NCBI RefSeq assembly: GCF_000003605.2
Contig: NW_003140815.1
Location: forward strand, 1,123,556 to 1,187,555
DNA from: Saccoglossus kowalevskii
Taxonomy: Eukaryota > Hemichordata > Enteropneusta > Harrimaniidae
Reading direction: 5' to 3'
DNA length: 64,000 nt
The notes under the pieces are model-generated. The model had not been told where the DNA came from, did no database searches, and saw nothing but the letters and a program-made list of their open reading frames with translations. The position numbers were made by a program, and so were the translations under genes. Positions 63,437-64,000 of this stretch are shown piece by piece (positions within the stretch are counted from its first letter, which is position 1; each line of letters opens with the position of its first letter).

Positions 63437-63438
63437 TA

Positions 63439-63535
<97 letters not shown>
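63437..63535. repeat. (ATT)n microsatellite, about 33 units
   Basis: An almost perfect run of ATT about 99 bases long. It generates polyisoleucine open frames on both strands, which are not genes. Confidence 0.99.
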
Positions 63536-63536
<1 letters not shown>

Positions 63537-64000
63537 GTAGTAGTAGTAGATAGAACAAGTGAAGTTCATAACTCAACACTTGAAAGCAGTTCACAAATAT
63601 ATCTTTATACTCTATGTTGATTTTAAATTGAATTAGATTAGGCGCTCTACTCTATAAACAATATCACAAGTCTAGTCCATCTGATTTATAATACCACATT
63701 TCTTGTAACATCAGTAAATGTTTTATCTACGCACCAGACAACGTTACTGTCGATTACAGGCAACTGTTTGTGACATGACAATAACACGCAACGCAAAAGA
63801 AATATATTCTAAGAAACAAAACAATATGTCTTGAGGAAACATTCGAATAAATGTGTCGAAAAATATTCCTACCTGTTGATTGTCACATATACACACCACT
63901 GAGTCGATCAGTCGTTAAGTAGTGAAAACACTATTATAATGATACGTTCCTTTAGTTTAACGTCGTATACATATACACGAAGGCGGTTTTTAAACGACAC
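63536..64000. other. Right edge, no gene seen
   Basis: AT-rich DNA without recognisable coding sequence, apart from the possible minus-strand donor near 63872 noted for the K2P upstream region. Confidence 0.4.

Noticed and set aside
63337-63569. Open frames on both strands made mostly of isoleucine
   Set aside because: Direct translation of the (ATT)n microsatellite.

Overview
The window is AT-rich animal genomic DNA: long introns with GT-AG boundaries, microsatellites, diverged transposon pieces and one 50-base run of N. Gene content (a neurotrophin, a two-pore potassium channel and a carbohydrate sulfotransferase of the Gal3ST family) points to a bilaterian, most likely a marine invertebrate deuterostome or lophotrochozoan. 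The species cannot be fixed from the sequence alone.

Three host genes can be supported, all on the minus strand. (1) At 5,083-14,223 lies a six-exon gene that was assembled here from short exons, most of which do not stand out as open frames. All five junctions are GT-AG and agree in phase. It gives a 242-residue secreted precursor: signal peptide, prodomain with an RVKR site, a KR site at the pro/mature boundary, and a six-cysteine cystine knot ending in W-x-I-A-I-D-R-A-C-S-C. This is a neurotrophin homologue. A TATA box and two TGACGT elements lie just upstream of its start. (2) At 34,813-35,778 lies one large terminal exon of a galactose-3-O-sulfotransferase-like enzyme; its 5' exon or exons were not found. 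(3) At 49,817-62,179 lies a complete two-exon K2P potassium channel of 346 residues whose 11.3-kb intron splits the first glycine codon of the first selectivity filter.

The rest is intergenic or intronic. It holds two copies, and perhaps a shrunken third, of a TTAA-flanked inverted-repeat MITE (2.2, 16.9 and 48.3 kb); tRNA-like SINE pieces; a dead Ty3/gypsy-type reverse transcriptase fossil (36.6-37.3 kb); two LINE fragments in the K2P intron; a duplicated segment and a tandem repeat in the same intron; and a striking 2.2-kb GC-rich degenerate tandem array at 42.4-44.6 kb whose middle third is inverted. The palindrome TGACGTCA occurs 13 times, far above expectation for this base composition.

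The three genes do not form a pathway. They share orientation and are separated by 20 kb and 14 kb of repeat-bearing DNA. Small coding exons may still be hidden: the neurotrophin shows how easily six exons of 53-162 bases escape an open-frame search here.
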